Below, one piece after another: positions 1 to 7,238 of a DNA stretch of 14,695 bases. The notes under the pieces are model-generated. The model had not been told where the DNA came from. It ran no database searches and worked only from the letters and a program-made list of their open reading frames with translations. Each line of letters begins with the position of its first letter. Within the stretch, counting starts at the first letter, position 1. The position numbers were made by a program, and so were the translations under genes. This DNA is from JBGCED01 sp045106055 (lineage in GTDB: Bacteria; Pseudomonadota; Alphaproteobacteria; CBDDJK01). The stretch covers positions 1-14,695 of the forward strand of contig JBGCED010000042.1 of the NCBI GenBank assembly GCA_045106055.1. The letters are read 5' to 3'.

Positions 1-717
1 GCATTGGTGGAGCTTGCGCGGCGTTTGGATAATGCCAAAAAAGACCAAGATGGTTCAAAAATAAAAGAAATTGTGCGCTTAAATTGGCGGGTTTGGACGA
101 TCATTCAATCCGCAATGCTTGACCCGCAAACCGAAGTTCCAATCAATGTGCGTTCTAATTTGGTTAATCTTTCTAATTTTATTGATAAGCGATCGGTCGA
201 TATTCTGGGTGCGCCCGATCCCCTGAAATTAGAGGTTTTGATTAATATTAACCGCCAAATTGGCGCGGGACTGCTTGGAAATCCCGCCGATGATCCCGAA
301 GAATCAGAACGGCTGCGCGATCAGCATCATCAACAGCTTGATCAAGGAAAAGCAGCATTAGATCATATGCTAACCCCCGCCCAGCTGGATCAAGCCGCAG
401 CCACAAAAACGCAACCACCAGCCACGCAACCACCAGCCACGCAAGCAGCAGGGCGTTCTGGCGCACCGCCAGCACCAGCCACGCCAGCACCAGCCACGCC
501 GCAAGCCGTGCCGCCAACCGCGCAAGCTGATTCTTCCTATTCCAGTCAGGCAAGCCCCAGCCAAGCACGCCCATCTGCTGCGCTGCCAACCAGCCCAACC
601 AACCCAACGGGGATTGACAGCGCGCTTGCAGACAAGCTGGAACAAGAAAAACGCGACAAACGCGCAGAAACATTGCGCCGTGTGCTTGCAAATCGCAGTT
701 TACAAAAGAAAAGTTAA
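1..717 (+). CDS. flaF: Flagellar biosynthesis regulator FlaF, 5'-truncated by the window, with long Pro/Ala-rich tail
   Basis: FlaF works with FlbT in alphaproteobacteria to control flagellin synthesis or export. The visible part has the family core: an ARRLDNAK helix, then LNWRVWTIIQ, a conserved proline-containing turn, NLVNLSNFIDKRS, and the closing ININRQIGAGL at about residues 80-92 of the fragment. The frame is open from base 1 and the family has roughly 25 more N-terminal residues, so the true start lies upstream; the TTG at base 4 is not the start. FlaF proteins are usually around 115-130 residues. This one continues for about 140 residues beyond the core: a Pro/Ala/Gln/Thr-rich low-complexity stretch (about nt 370-610), then a charged, probably helical end (LEQEKRDKRAETLRRVLANR). 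The stop at 715-717 overlaps the stop of the convergent gene. The family call is firm. The role of the tail is unknown. Confidence 0.88.
   Translation, partial: ALVELARRLDNAKKDQDGSKIKEIVRLNWRVWTIIQSAMLDPQTEVPINVRSNLVNLSNFIDKRSVDILGAPDPLKLEVLININRQIGAGLLGNPADDPEESERLRDQHHQQLDQGKAALDHMLTPAQLDQAAATKTQPPATQPPATQAAGRSGAPPAPATPAPATPQAVPPTAQADSSYSSQASPSQARPSAALPTSPTNPTGIDSALADKLEQEKRDKRAETLRRVLANRSLQKKS
412..441 (+). repeat. Two tandem copies of a 15-bp unit in the flaF tail
   Basis: The unit CAACCACCAGCCACG occurs twice in perfect tandem (412-426 and 427-441), encoding QPPAT twice. It is in frame and lies in the low-complexity linker. Confidence 0.9.
470..499 (+). repeat. Second pair of tandem 15-bp units in the flaF tail
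   Basis: CAGCACCAGCCACGC occurs twice in perfect tandem (470-484 and 485-499). It encodes the PAPAT-type repeats and shares the core ACCAGCCACG with the pair at 412-441, which suggests expansion by slippage or duplication of one ancestral unit. Confidence 0.9.
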
Positions 718-1778
718 TCCTCGATCAGCCAAAAATCGCCAACAGGCAGGGATCTAAATAAATCCTGTGAAATTTCTGCTGCTTCAAGCGCGCTAAAAAG
801 TGCCATATCCGCCTCAACAGGCCCATCATCCCCCAGCGGAAATACGCCATGATGTATCGCATGGGCATATTTGCCATTCAATATTTGATAAGCCTGGACC
901 GCTTCAGCAGGGTTCATGTGGGAATATTCCATAAACCAGCGCGGCTGAAACGCGCCTGTTGGAATGGCAGAAAAGCGCATCTCGCCAAATTTTGCTCGCA
1001 AAGTTTCAAATTGACTGCCATCGCCAAACCCAAGATCCCCCGCAAAATAAACTGGTCCATCGGGCGATTCAATCACAAAGCCGCTCCATAAGGCTTTATT
1101 GCGATCCCTTAATCCGCGCGCCGACCAATGTTGTTTTGGCACCAAATGCAGCATTAAATCATTGCTAAGCGGGGTTTGATCCCACCAATCATAGGCTTCA
1201 ACCTCAATATCAGAATCATAGGCTTTGATGATGGTATCATTGCCAAGCGGGACAATGATCCTTGGTTGAAATTGCCGCCATAATCTTTGCAAGCTTTTAA
1301 CATCCAAATGATCATAATGATTATGGCTGACAAAAACGACATCAATTGGCGGCAAATCATCAAATGCAATCCCTGGTGCTTTGATGCGTTTTGGCCCGAT
1401 AAAGCTGAAGGGGCTTGCGCGCTGCGACCAAACGGGATCGGTTAAAATATTAATCCCGCGCGTTTGAATAAGCAGGCTTGCATGCCCGACATTGCTGATG
1501 CGAAGCGCGCTGCCATTAACTTTCAGCGGCGGAATATCAGTTTTAGCCAGCGGCACGCTTTCAGGCCAAGCAATCGGATCGCGCGTAAAACGCCATTCCA
1601 AAAAGCTTAGAAACCCGCGCGATTCTGGTTCTGGCGCATTTGGGTTAAAAAATCTTGTGCCATCAAAATGATCGCTAATCGGGCCTTCATAATAATTCCC
1701 TGCACAGCCCATAACGCCCATTGCAGCAAAGCCAATAAAGGCAAGCGGCATTATTTTTTTAAGGTTTAAAAGCTTCAT
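714..1778 (-). CDS. Lipoprotein metallo-beta-lactamase-fold hydrolase, NAPE-PLD/UlaG-like
   Basis: This is a predicted 354-residue zinc-dependent MBL-fold hydrolase. The start at 1778 is preferred over an upstream in-frame ATG at 1832 because AAGGA lies about 8 nt before it and it leaves a clean signal sequence. Residues 1-25 (KK, hydrophobic stretch, then VMGC) form a lipoprotein signal with Cys25 as the lipidated residue, so the product should be anchored to a membrane facing the periplasm. Metal ligands are visible: H152, H154, D156 and H157 in SHNHYDHLD, H216 in PKQHWSARG, D248 in YFAGDLGFGDG, and H309 or H310 near the C-terminus. H287 in the MEYSHMNPAEAV segment matches a conserved His of the NAPE-PLD group. 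The substrate is unknown. It may be an N-acyl phospholipid or a related phosphodiester, but many bacterial members are uncharacterised. It is convergent with flaF and divergent from trpS. Confidence 0.85.
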   Translation of the reverse strand: MKLLNLKKIMPLAFIGFAAMGVMGCAGNYYEGPISDHFDGTRFFNPNAPEPESRGFLSFLEWRFTRDPIAWPESVPLAKTDIPPLKVNGSALRISNVGHASLLIQTRGINILTDPVWSQRASPFSFIGPKRIKAPGIAFDDLPPIDVVFVSHNHYDHLDVKSLQRLWRQFQPRIIVPLGNDTIIKAYDSDIEVEAYDWWDQTPLSNDLMLHLVPKQHWSARGLRDRNKALWSGFVIESPDGPVYFAGDLGFGDGSQFETLRAKFGEMRFSAIPTGAFQPRWFMEYSHMNPAEAVQAYQILNGKYAHAIHHGVFPLGDDGPVEADMALFSALEAAEISQDLFRSLPVGDFWLIED

Positions 1779-1820
1779 TATGATGTTCCTTAAATCTTTA
1801 TATTTTAACGAATCATATCT

Positions 1821-1855
1821 GTTTATGATCACATTATATAGTATCGCACATAAAC
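1821..1855. repeat. 7-bp inverted repeat flanking the putative -10 of the MBL lipoprotein gene
   Basis: GTTTATG (1821-1827) and CATAAAC (1849-1855) are perfect inverted copies separated by 21 bp. The minus-strand TATAAT (1833-1838) lies between them. This may be a repressor site, but the region is AT-rich and arms this short can arise by chance. Confidence 0.35.
1833..1838 (-). promoter_or_regulatory. Candidate -10 element for the MBL lipoprotein gene
   Basis: The minus strand reads TATAAT about 55 nt upstream of the chosen start. I see no good -35 at 16-18 bp, so this is a consensus -10 only and the assignment is tentative. Confidence 0.35.
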
Positions 1856-1868
1856 CTGCCCTTGCATT

Positions 1869-1897
1869 TTGGTTAAAAATCCTTAAGAAATTAGAAT
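1869..1897 (+). promoter_or_regulatory. Candidate promoter for trpS and the downstream gene run
   Basis: TTGGTT (1869-1874), a 17-bp spacer and TAGAAT (1892-1897) make a plausible sigma70-type promoter with its predicted start about 25-30 nt before the trpS ATG. It sits in the 151-bp divergent intergenic region. No terminator-like or attenuator-like hairpin and no Trp-rich leader peptide is visible here, so tryptophan attenuation is not suggested. Confidence 0.4.
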
Positions 1898-1929
1898 ATA
1901 TTAAAAAAATATGCCAATAAGGGACGCAG

Positions 1930-2964
1930 ATGATCTATCAACCATATTCAAAAAGACGCATTTTTTCTGGAATACAGCCAACAGGCGGGCTTACCCTTGG
2001 AAATTACCTTGGCGCGATCCGAAATTGGGTTAAATTACAAAATGATTTTGAATGTCTGTTTTGCCTTGTAGATCAACACGCCTTAACGATTGATAAAAAA
2101 AAGGATGCTGCCAGCATTGCCGATCAATGTTACGATATGGCAGCTGCCTTGCTTGCATGCGGCATTGATCCTGACAAGCATATTTTATTTGTGCAATCCC
2201 ATAACAGCCATCATGTTGAGCTTGGATGGTATTTTACCTGCATTGCAAGGATGGGCTGGCTTAACCGCATGACCCAATATAAGGACAAGGCAGGCAAGAA
2301 TAAAGAACAAGCATCAACGGGTCTTTTTACCTATCCAAACTTAATGGCAGCCGATATTTTGGCGTATCGTGCGACCCATGTGCCAGTTGGCGATGATCAA
2401 AAGCAGCATCTTGAGCTTGCGCGCGATATTGCGAATAAATTCAATAATGATTGGGATGTCCCCGATTTTTTCCCTGTGACCGAACCTTTGATCTTTGACG
2501 AGGGGGCGCGGATCATGTCGCTGCGCGATGGCACAAAGAAAATGTCAAAATCCGATCCTTCGGATATGTCGCGGTTAAATTTAAGCGATGATGCCGATCT
2601 GATCGCCCAGAAAATACGCAAAGCAAAGACGGATTCGCTGCCCCTGCCTGATTCTATGGACGCGCTTGAAAATAGGGCTGAAGCAAAAAACCTACTGACC
2701 ATCTATGGCTGTTTGGCGGGATTAAGTTTTCAGCAAACTTTGGATCACTTTCAAGGTCAAAGCTTTTCATATTTAAAGCAACAGCTGGTCGATTGCGCGA
2801 TTGCAAATCTTGCGCCGCTTACAAAGCGTTATAATGAATTTTTAGATGATAAGGGCGCGCTTGACATGATTTTAAAGCAAGGCGCATCGCGCGCCCGCGC
2901 ATTAAGCACCCCTGTCTTGCATGATGTAAGGCAGATTATGGGGCTGATGCCGCATATGGATTAG
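1930..2964 (+). CDS. trpS: Tryptophan--tRNA ligase
   Basis: This class I aminoacyl-tRNA synthetase charges tRNA-Trp in the cytoplasm. The 344 residues match the usual bacterial length of about 330-350. The HIGH-equivalent signature is TLGN (residues 22-25, within GIQPTGGLTLGNYLGAIRNW) and the KMSKS loop is intact (residues 204-208, followed by DPSD). Core segments such as TGLFTYPNLMAADILAY and VPVGDDQKQHLELARDIA are also conserved. AAGGGA (1919-1924) lies 5 nt before the ATG and supports the start. In many alphaproteobacteria trpS follows murJ. Here a divergent lipoprotein gene lies upstream, so trpS heads the run. The next gene starts 6 bp after its stop. Confidence 0.97.
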   Translation: MIYQPYSKRRIFSGIQPTGGLTLGNYLGAIRNWVKLQNDFECLFCLVDQHALTIDKKKDAASIADQCYDMAAALLACGIDPDKHILFVQSHNSHHVELGWYFTCIARMGWLNRMTQYKDKAGKNKEQASTGLFTYPNLMAADILAYRATHVPVGDDQKQHLELARDIANKFNNDWDVPDFFPVTEPLIFDEGARIMSLRDGTKKMSKSDPSDMSRLNLSDDADLIAQKIRKAKTDSLPLPDSMDALENRAEAKNLLTIYGCLAGLSFQQTLDHFQGQSFSYLKQQLVDCAIANLAPLTKRYNEFLDDKGALDMILKQGASRARALSTPVLHDVRQIMGLMPHMD

Positions 2965-2970
2965 CAAATT

Positions 2971-4803
2971 ATGGCAGATCAAAATGAAGATGTTAATGAA
3001 CAAATGGAAGCAGCGGATGATGCGCCCGTAAATGCCGTTATATCCTTTATGCCCAGTAATTTTCGTGCCGAAAAAACGGCATCATTTCACCGCGCCCAGC
3101 TTGAAAATCATTTTTCAAACGCGTTTCTAAAAGCCACAGCCAACCATCATGCAAGCCATCATGCAAGCGATATGATCACGGGCTATGGCCCCGATGTTTT
3201 TGGCTTTCGCACCAATTTTGAAAAGCAGCTAAAGGCGCATAATTCTAAGCTTAACATTGATTGGATTCCTGCCAGCCAAACGGCAAGGCTGCGCGATAAG
3301 GGGGTTATTCACCTGCCCGATGCGAATTTGGGCAAGATGGCAAGGCTGCGGCTGCGCTCTAGCCCGCTTGATTTTTCCATTACAGGCGTTACCTCCGCCC
3401 TATCTTCGCATGATGCCATGCAGCATATTACCGATTTAATCAGCGCACCGATCATGCCATGGGATGCGTTAATCTGCACCTCTGATGCAGCAGGGCAAGC
3501 GGTGAAGAATATGCTTACTGCACAGCATGATTATTTAAAATGGCGGTTTGGCATGCCCAATCTAGCGCTAATCATGCCCCAGCTGCCCATCATTCCCCCA
3601 GCGATTAATTGCGATGAATTTCATTTTAGCGATCAGCAAAAACAAAAAGCGCGAAATGCGCTTGCCTTGGAAAAGGATGAAATCACCCTATTGATGATCG
3701 AACAGCAATATTTATATCAAAAAGCGCATCCCCATATGCTATATCTTGCACTAGAGGATGTTTCCAAAGAAACAGGGCGCAAAATCACCTTAATTCAAGC
3801 GGGAAAATTCAATCAGCCCGCTGCGCAGAAAGCGTTTCAAGCAGCGGCAAAAAGCTATGCGCCATCCATTCGCAGCCTGTTTATTGACATCAAAAAGCCC
3901 GAATCAAAAAATCAGTTGCTGGCAGCCGCCAATATTTTCATTAGCTTGCATGATAATATTACGGAAACCATTGACCTTGCCCCGCTTGAAGCCATGGCGG
4001 CGGGCTTGCCAATTTTGGTAAGCGATTGGGGGGGATATCGCGCAATTTGTCCGCAAGCACAAGCAGGATACCGCGTTGCAACCTATGCCCCGCCTGCAAA
4101 TTCAGGCCATGCGCTTGCAAATTCCTATGAAATCGGGTTTGACAGCCATGATCGCTATGGAAAATGCGCAAGCTTGCTAACCGCAGCAGATATAGATGAT
4201 TTAAAAGGATTCTTAAAAATGCTGGTTGAGGACGAGGCAAAGCGCACCATTCTTGGCAAAAACGCACAAGCCCATGTGCAGAAAAATTTTGATTGGGCGC
4301 ATATTTATCCGCAATATCAATCCCTATGGTCACAGCTTAACAAAATGCGCGCGCTTGCCGCAAAAGATGCCGCCATGGTTGCCATCATGGAAAAAGCACC
4401 AAATGCAATGGCGGATAGACAAGACCCCTTTATGATTTTTGATCAATATCCCACCATTCAATTTCAACCTACCACCTTGTGCATTTGGCGTGAAAAAATT
4501 GATAAAAACCCAAAATTGCTTAAAGCTGCCTATGGTAAAATTTTAAACTCTCCTTTATTTAATGCGGGCAAGCGCATTTTGCCAACAATCAATGATACGG
4601 TTCAAATTGCGGCTTGCTTTGATAAAGATGAAACAATCCCGCTTTCCATTCAAGCCCTATCGGAACAAACAGAAATTCCACTTGATCGCTGTTTACAATA
4701 TATTGGCTTTTATTTAAAACTTGGCTGGGTGAAAATCCAAGAAGAAGAGGCAGATCAAGCAGCAGATCATGACCCCACAGAAAGAGAAAATGATGAATCC
4801 TAA
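2971..4803 (+). CDS. GT4-like (GT-B fold) glycosyltransferase with C-terminal extension
   Basis: This 610-residue protein is a probable retaining glycosyltransferase using an NDP-sugar; donor and acceptor are not predictable. The clearest signature is the donor-site EX7E motif in TETIDLAPLEAMAAGLPIL (E332 and E340), followed by SDWGGYRAI, typical of GT4-like enzymes. The N-terminal half contains the HLPD, FSITGVTSALSS and PWDALICTS segments seen in an alphaproteobacterial subgroup of these enzymes. The GT fold seems to end near residue 455. About 155 more residues follow, of which 555-590 (SIQALSEQTEIPLDRCLQYIGFYLKLGW) look like a winged-helix unit, and the end is very acidic. No signal peptide or membrane segment is seen, so it is probably cytoplasmic. 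No Shine-Dalgarno is obvious before the ATG, which suggests coupling to trpS. The 3' end overlaps ispH. A role in surface or flagellin glycosylation is inference from pseB and flaF nearby. Confidence 0.8.
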   Translation: MADQNEDVNEQMEAADDAPVNAVISFMPSNFRAEKTASFHRAQLENHFSNAFLKATANHHASHHASDMITGYGPDVFGFRTNFEKQLKAHNSKLNIDWIPASQTARLRDKGVIHLPDANLGKMARLRLRSSPLDFSITGVTSALSSHDAMQHITDLISAPIMPWDALICTSDAAGQAVKNMLTAQHDYLKWRFGMPNLALIMPQLPIIPPAINCDEFHFSDQQKQKARNALALEKDEITLLMIEQQYLYQKAHPHMLYLALEDVSKETGRKITLIQAGKFNQPAAQKAFQAAAKSYAPSIRSLFIDIKKPESKNQLLAAANIFISLHDNITETIDLAPLEAMAAGLPILVSDWGGYRAICPQAQAGYRVATYAPPANSGHALANSYEIGFDSHDRYGKCASLLTAADIDDLKGFLKMLVEDEAKRTILGKNAQAHVQKNFDWAHIYPQYQSLWSQLNKMRALAAKDAAMVAIMEKAPNAMADRQDPFMIFDQYPTIQFQPTTLCIWREKIDKNPKLLKAAYGKILNSPLFNAGKRILPTINDTVQIAACFDKDETIPLSIQALSEQTEIPLDRCLQYIGFYLKLGWVKIQEEEADQAADHDPTERENDES

Positions 4804-5788
4804 CCCCATGATGAATCATAGACCCAGCATCACCCTTATGCTGGCACAGCCGCGCGGCTTTTGCGCTGGGGTGGTGCGCGCGATTGAAATTGTGGAACAA
4901 GCATTGTTAAAATATGGCGCGCCCGTCTTTGTGCGCCATGAAATTGTGCATAATCGAACCGTTGTGGAAACGCTGGAGCAAAAAGGCGCAATCTTTATTG
5001 ATCGGCTGGATGAAATCTTGCCCAAAGATGCGGATCGCCCTGTTATTTTCTCGGCGCATGGTGTGCCAAAAACCGTTCCAGAATATGCAAAAAACCATCA
5101 TTTATTTGCGCTTGATGCAACTTGCCCGCTTGTATCCAAGGTGCATCGTGCCGTTGAAAAACATTATAATGCGGGCCGTCATATCTTGCTGATTGGGCAT
5201 CAAGGGCATCCTGAAGTCATCGGCACGATGGGGCAGATCCCTGCATCCCATATTGATTTGATTGAAACCTTAGAAGATGTTGCAGACTTTACCCCCACAC
5301 AGGATCAGCTTGAAAATGGGCTTGCCTATGCCACCCAAACCACACTTTCTGTTGCAGATACGGCAAATATTATTCAAGCATTAAAGCATAAATTCCCTGA
5401 TATTCACGCACCAAAGCAAGAAGATATTTGTTACGCCACCACCAATCGCCAGCAAGCCATGATTAAGCTTGCTGCACAAGCGGATGTGATTATGGTGATT
5501 GGCGCGCCCAACTCATCAAATTCAAAACGGCTGGTTGATGTTGCAAAGCAAGCAGGCTGTGATCGCGCTTTTTTAATTCAACAGGCTGCTGAAATTGATT
5601 GGGGCTGGCTTGCGCCACATGATGCGCCCCTGACTGTTGGACTTAGCGCTGGGGCATCTGCGCCTGAATCATTGGTTGCTGAGGTCATTGCCGAATTTCA
5701 AGCACGCTTTGCCCTAGACATACATACGATTGACGGTCCGATTGAAACCACCCATTTCAAGTTACCGCGCATTTTGATGGATGCCTAG
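4790..5788 (+). CDS. ispH: 4-hydroxy-3-methylbut-2-enyl diphosphate reductase
   Basis: IspH is the last enzyme of the MEP isoprenoid pathway. It reduces HMBPP to IPP and DMAPP with a [4Fe-4S] cluster. The three cluster cysteines are present: C25 (AQPRGFCAGVVRAI), C112 (DATCPLVSKVH) and C214 (EDICYATTNRQ). The substrate-binding and catalytic residues H54, H140 and E142 (GHQGHPEVIGTMGQ), the Thr pair in TQTTLSV and NSSNSKRL are also intact. The length of 332 is typical. Starts are possible at 4769, 4790, 4793 and further in. I chose 4790 because AGAAAGAG (4779-4786) is a reasonable ribosome site and the overlap with the glycosyltransferase is small (14 nt). The longer form from 4769 would add seven residues. 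thrB begins 2 bp after the stop, so co-translation is likely. Confidence 0.96.
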   Translation: MMNPNPMMNHRPSITLMLAQPRGFCAGVVRAIEIVEQALLKYGAPVFVRHEIVHNRTVVETLEQKGAIFIDRLDEILPKDADRPVIFSAHGVPKTVPEYAKNHHLFALDATCPLVSKVHRAVEKHYNAGRHILLIGHQGHPEVIGTMGQIPASHIDLIETLEDVADFTPTQDQLENGLAYATQTTLSVADTANIIQALKHKFPDIHAPKQEDICYATTNRQQAMIKLAAQADVIMVIGAPNSSNSKRLVDVAKQAGCDRAFLIQQAAEIDWGWLAPHDAPLTVGLSAGASAPESLVAEVIAEFQARFALDIHTIDGPIETTHFKLPRILMDA

Positions 5789-5790
5789 CC

Positions 5791-6780
5791 ATGGCGGTTT
5801 ACACTTTTTTAGATGAAACCCAGATTGAGGATTTTCTAAGCCAATATGATATTGGCACTTTGATCAGCGCCAAAGGCATTGCCGAGGGGGTGGAAAACAG
5901 CAATTATCTGATCACAACCCAGCATCAAGATGCGCAAAGCAATTATATCCTAACCCTGTTTGAAAAGCGGGTGAACCCTGATGATCTGCCTTTTTTCTTG
6001 GGATTAATGCAGCATTTGGCGCAAAAAAACATCCCCTGCCCGCAACCGATTTTGGATCAAAATAATGTCATGCTAAAAACATTGGCAGGGCGCAAGGCGG
6101 TGATTGTTAGCTTCCTAAATGGGCTGTGTAAACGCCAGCCAAAAAAGCAGCATTGCGCGCAATTAGGGGAACATTTAGCGCAAATGCACCTTAGCTGCGC
6201 TGATTTCAAGCTGCGGCTTGATAATAAGCAAAATCCAGAAACATGGCGCAAGCTTACCGATTTATGCAGCCCCAAAGCCGATAATGTTAAAGCGGGGCTT
6301 TCATCCGTCATTACCAATGAAATGGATCATTTAATGCGCGCATGGCCGCATGATAAAGCGCAGCATCCCACTCTTTCGCACGGCATCTGTCATGCTGATC
6401 TTTTTCCAGATAATGTCTTTTTCATTGGCGATCAGCTTTCAGGATTCATTGATTTTTATTTTGCATGCAATGATTATCATGCCTATGATTTGGCGATTTG
6501 CTTGAATAGCTGGTGCTTTGAAAAGGATTACAGCTTTAACCTAACCCTTGCCCGCGCATTGCTTGACGGATACCAGAAAATTCGCCCCTTAACCCAAGAT
6601 GAAAAAGCGTTTTTCCCGCTTTTTGCACGCGGTGCTGCCTTTCGTTTTTTAATGACGCGGCTATATGATTGGATCAACCACCCGCCAAATGCGCTGGTAA
6701 CCCCGCATGATCCGCTTATTTTCTATCATTATTTAAATTTTCACATTCATGCAAAATCGCCCGCAGATTACGGATTATAA
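5791..6780 (+). CDS. thrB: Homoserine kinase, APH-like ThrB type
   Basis: This enzyme phosphorylates L-homoserine to O-phosphohomoserine in threonine synthesis. It belongs to the aminoglycoside-phosphotransferase-like ThrB family found in alphaproteobacteria and pseudomonads, not the GHMP-kinase ThrB of enterics. The 329-residue length and the opening (VYTFLDETQIEDFLSQYDIG, then GIAEGVENSNY) are characteristic. The catalytic loop is HGICHADLFPDNVFF (catalytic D203, N208), followed by the metal-binding D221 in GFIDFYFA. It sits between ispH and rnhA, a recurrent alphaproteobacterial order. The ATG is 2 bp after the ispH stop with no clear Shine-Dalgarno, so coupling is likely. Confidence 0.95.
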   Translation: MAVYTFLDETQIEDFLSQYDIGTLISAKGIAEGVENSNYLITTQHQDAQSNYILTLFEKRVNPDDLPFFLGLMQHLAQKNIPCPQPILDQNNVMLKTLAGRKAVIVSFLNGLCKRQPKKQHCAQLGEHLAQMHLSCADFKLRLDNKQNPETWRKLTDLCSPKADNVKAGLSSVITNEMDHLMRAWPHDKAQHPTLSHGICHADLFPDNVFFIGDQLSGFIDFYFACNDYHAYDLAICLNSWCFEKDYSFNLTLARALLDGYQKIRPLTQDEKAFFPLFARGAAFRFLMTRLYDWINHPPNALVTPHDPLIFYHYLNFHIHAKSPADYGL

Positions 6781-6788
6781 ATAAAATC

Positions 6789-7238
6789 ATGTCCAAAGAT
6801 CATATTGAAATTTTCACCGATGGTGCGTGCAGCGGCAATCCTGGCAAGGGCGGCTGGGGTGCGCTTTTACGCTGGCGGGATCACGAAAAAGAGCTTTCAG
6901 GCTTTGATCCCCAAACCACCAATAACCGCATGGAATTAATGGCTGCGATCAAAGCACTTTCCAGCCTAAAACGCCCAATGCAGGTCACGCTTTATACAGA
7001 CAGCAAATATGTGCAGCAGGGCATTATGACATGGATGCAGGGCTGGAAAAGAAATGGCTGGAAAACGGCAGCAAAGAAGCCTGTTAAAAATGATGATTTA
7101 TGGCAGCAGCTTGATCACTTAAACCAGCAGCATCAAGTTGAATGGCAATGGGTAAAGGGCCATGCTGGTCATGTTGAAAATGAACGCGCCGATCAGCTTG
7201 CGCGCGATGCGATTACACTTCATGCTGGATCACACTAG
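6789..7238 (+). CDS. rnhA: Ribonuclease HI
   Basis: RNase HI cleaves the RNA strand of RNA-DNA hybrids, removing primers and R-loops. At 149 residues it has the normal length. The catalytic acidic residues are all present: D11 (IFTDGACSGNPGKGGWG), E49 (NNRMELMAAI), D71 (LYTDSKYV) and D135 (NERADQLA), plus the mobile His125 (KGHAGH). The basic segment WKRNGWKTAAKKPVKN around residues 86-101 matches the handle region that grips the hybrid. It lies 8 bp after thrB and its 3' end overlaps the next gene by 17 nt. Confidence 0.97.
   Translation: MSKDHIEIFTDGACSGNPGKGGWGALLRWRDHEKELSGFDPQTTNNRMELMAAIKALSSLKRPMQVTLYTDSKYVQQGIMTWMQGWKRNGWKTAAKKPVKNDDLWQQLDHLNQQHQVEWQWVKGHAGHVENERADQLARDAITLHAGSH

Noticed and set aside
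4..6. TTG at the left edge as the flaF start
   Set aside because: The FlaF core begins immediately, so the normal N-terminal helix is missing; the frame is open to the edge and the start must be upstream.
248..691. Open frames on the minus strand opposite the flaF tail
   Set aside because: They arise from the reverse of Pro/Ala-rich codons (giving Trp/Leu/Ala-rich translations), overlap a recognised gene and show no family motif.
1832..1832. ATG at 1832 (minus strand) as the start of the MBL lipoprotein
   Set aside because: It would put 18 mostly polar residues before the signal sequence and overlaps the putative promoter; the ATG at 1778 has AAGGA upstream and a clean lipoprotein signal.
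1873..1886. TTAA-N6-TTAA upstream of trpS as a CtrA site
   Set aside because: The CtrA consensus needs a 7-bp spacing; here it is 6, and TTAA is common in AT-rich intergenic DNA.
7162..7221. Upstream ATG at 7162 as the hemA start
   Set aside because: It would extend into rnhA by a further 60 nt and add residues with no counterpart in GluTR; 7222 gives the family-like length.
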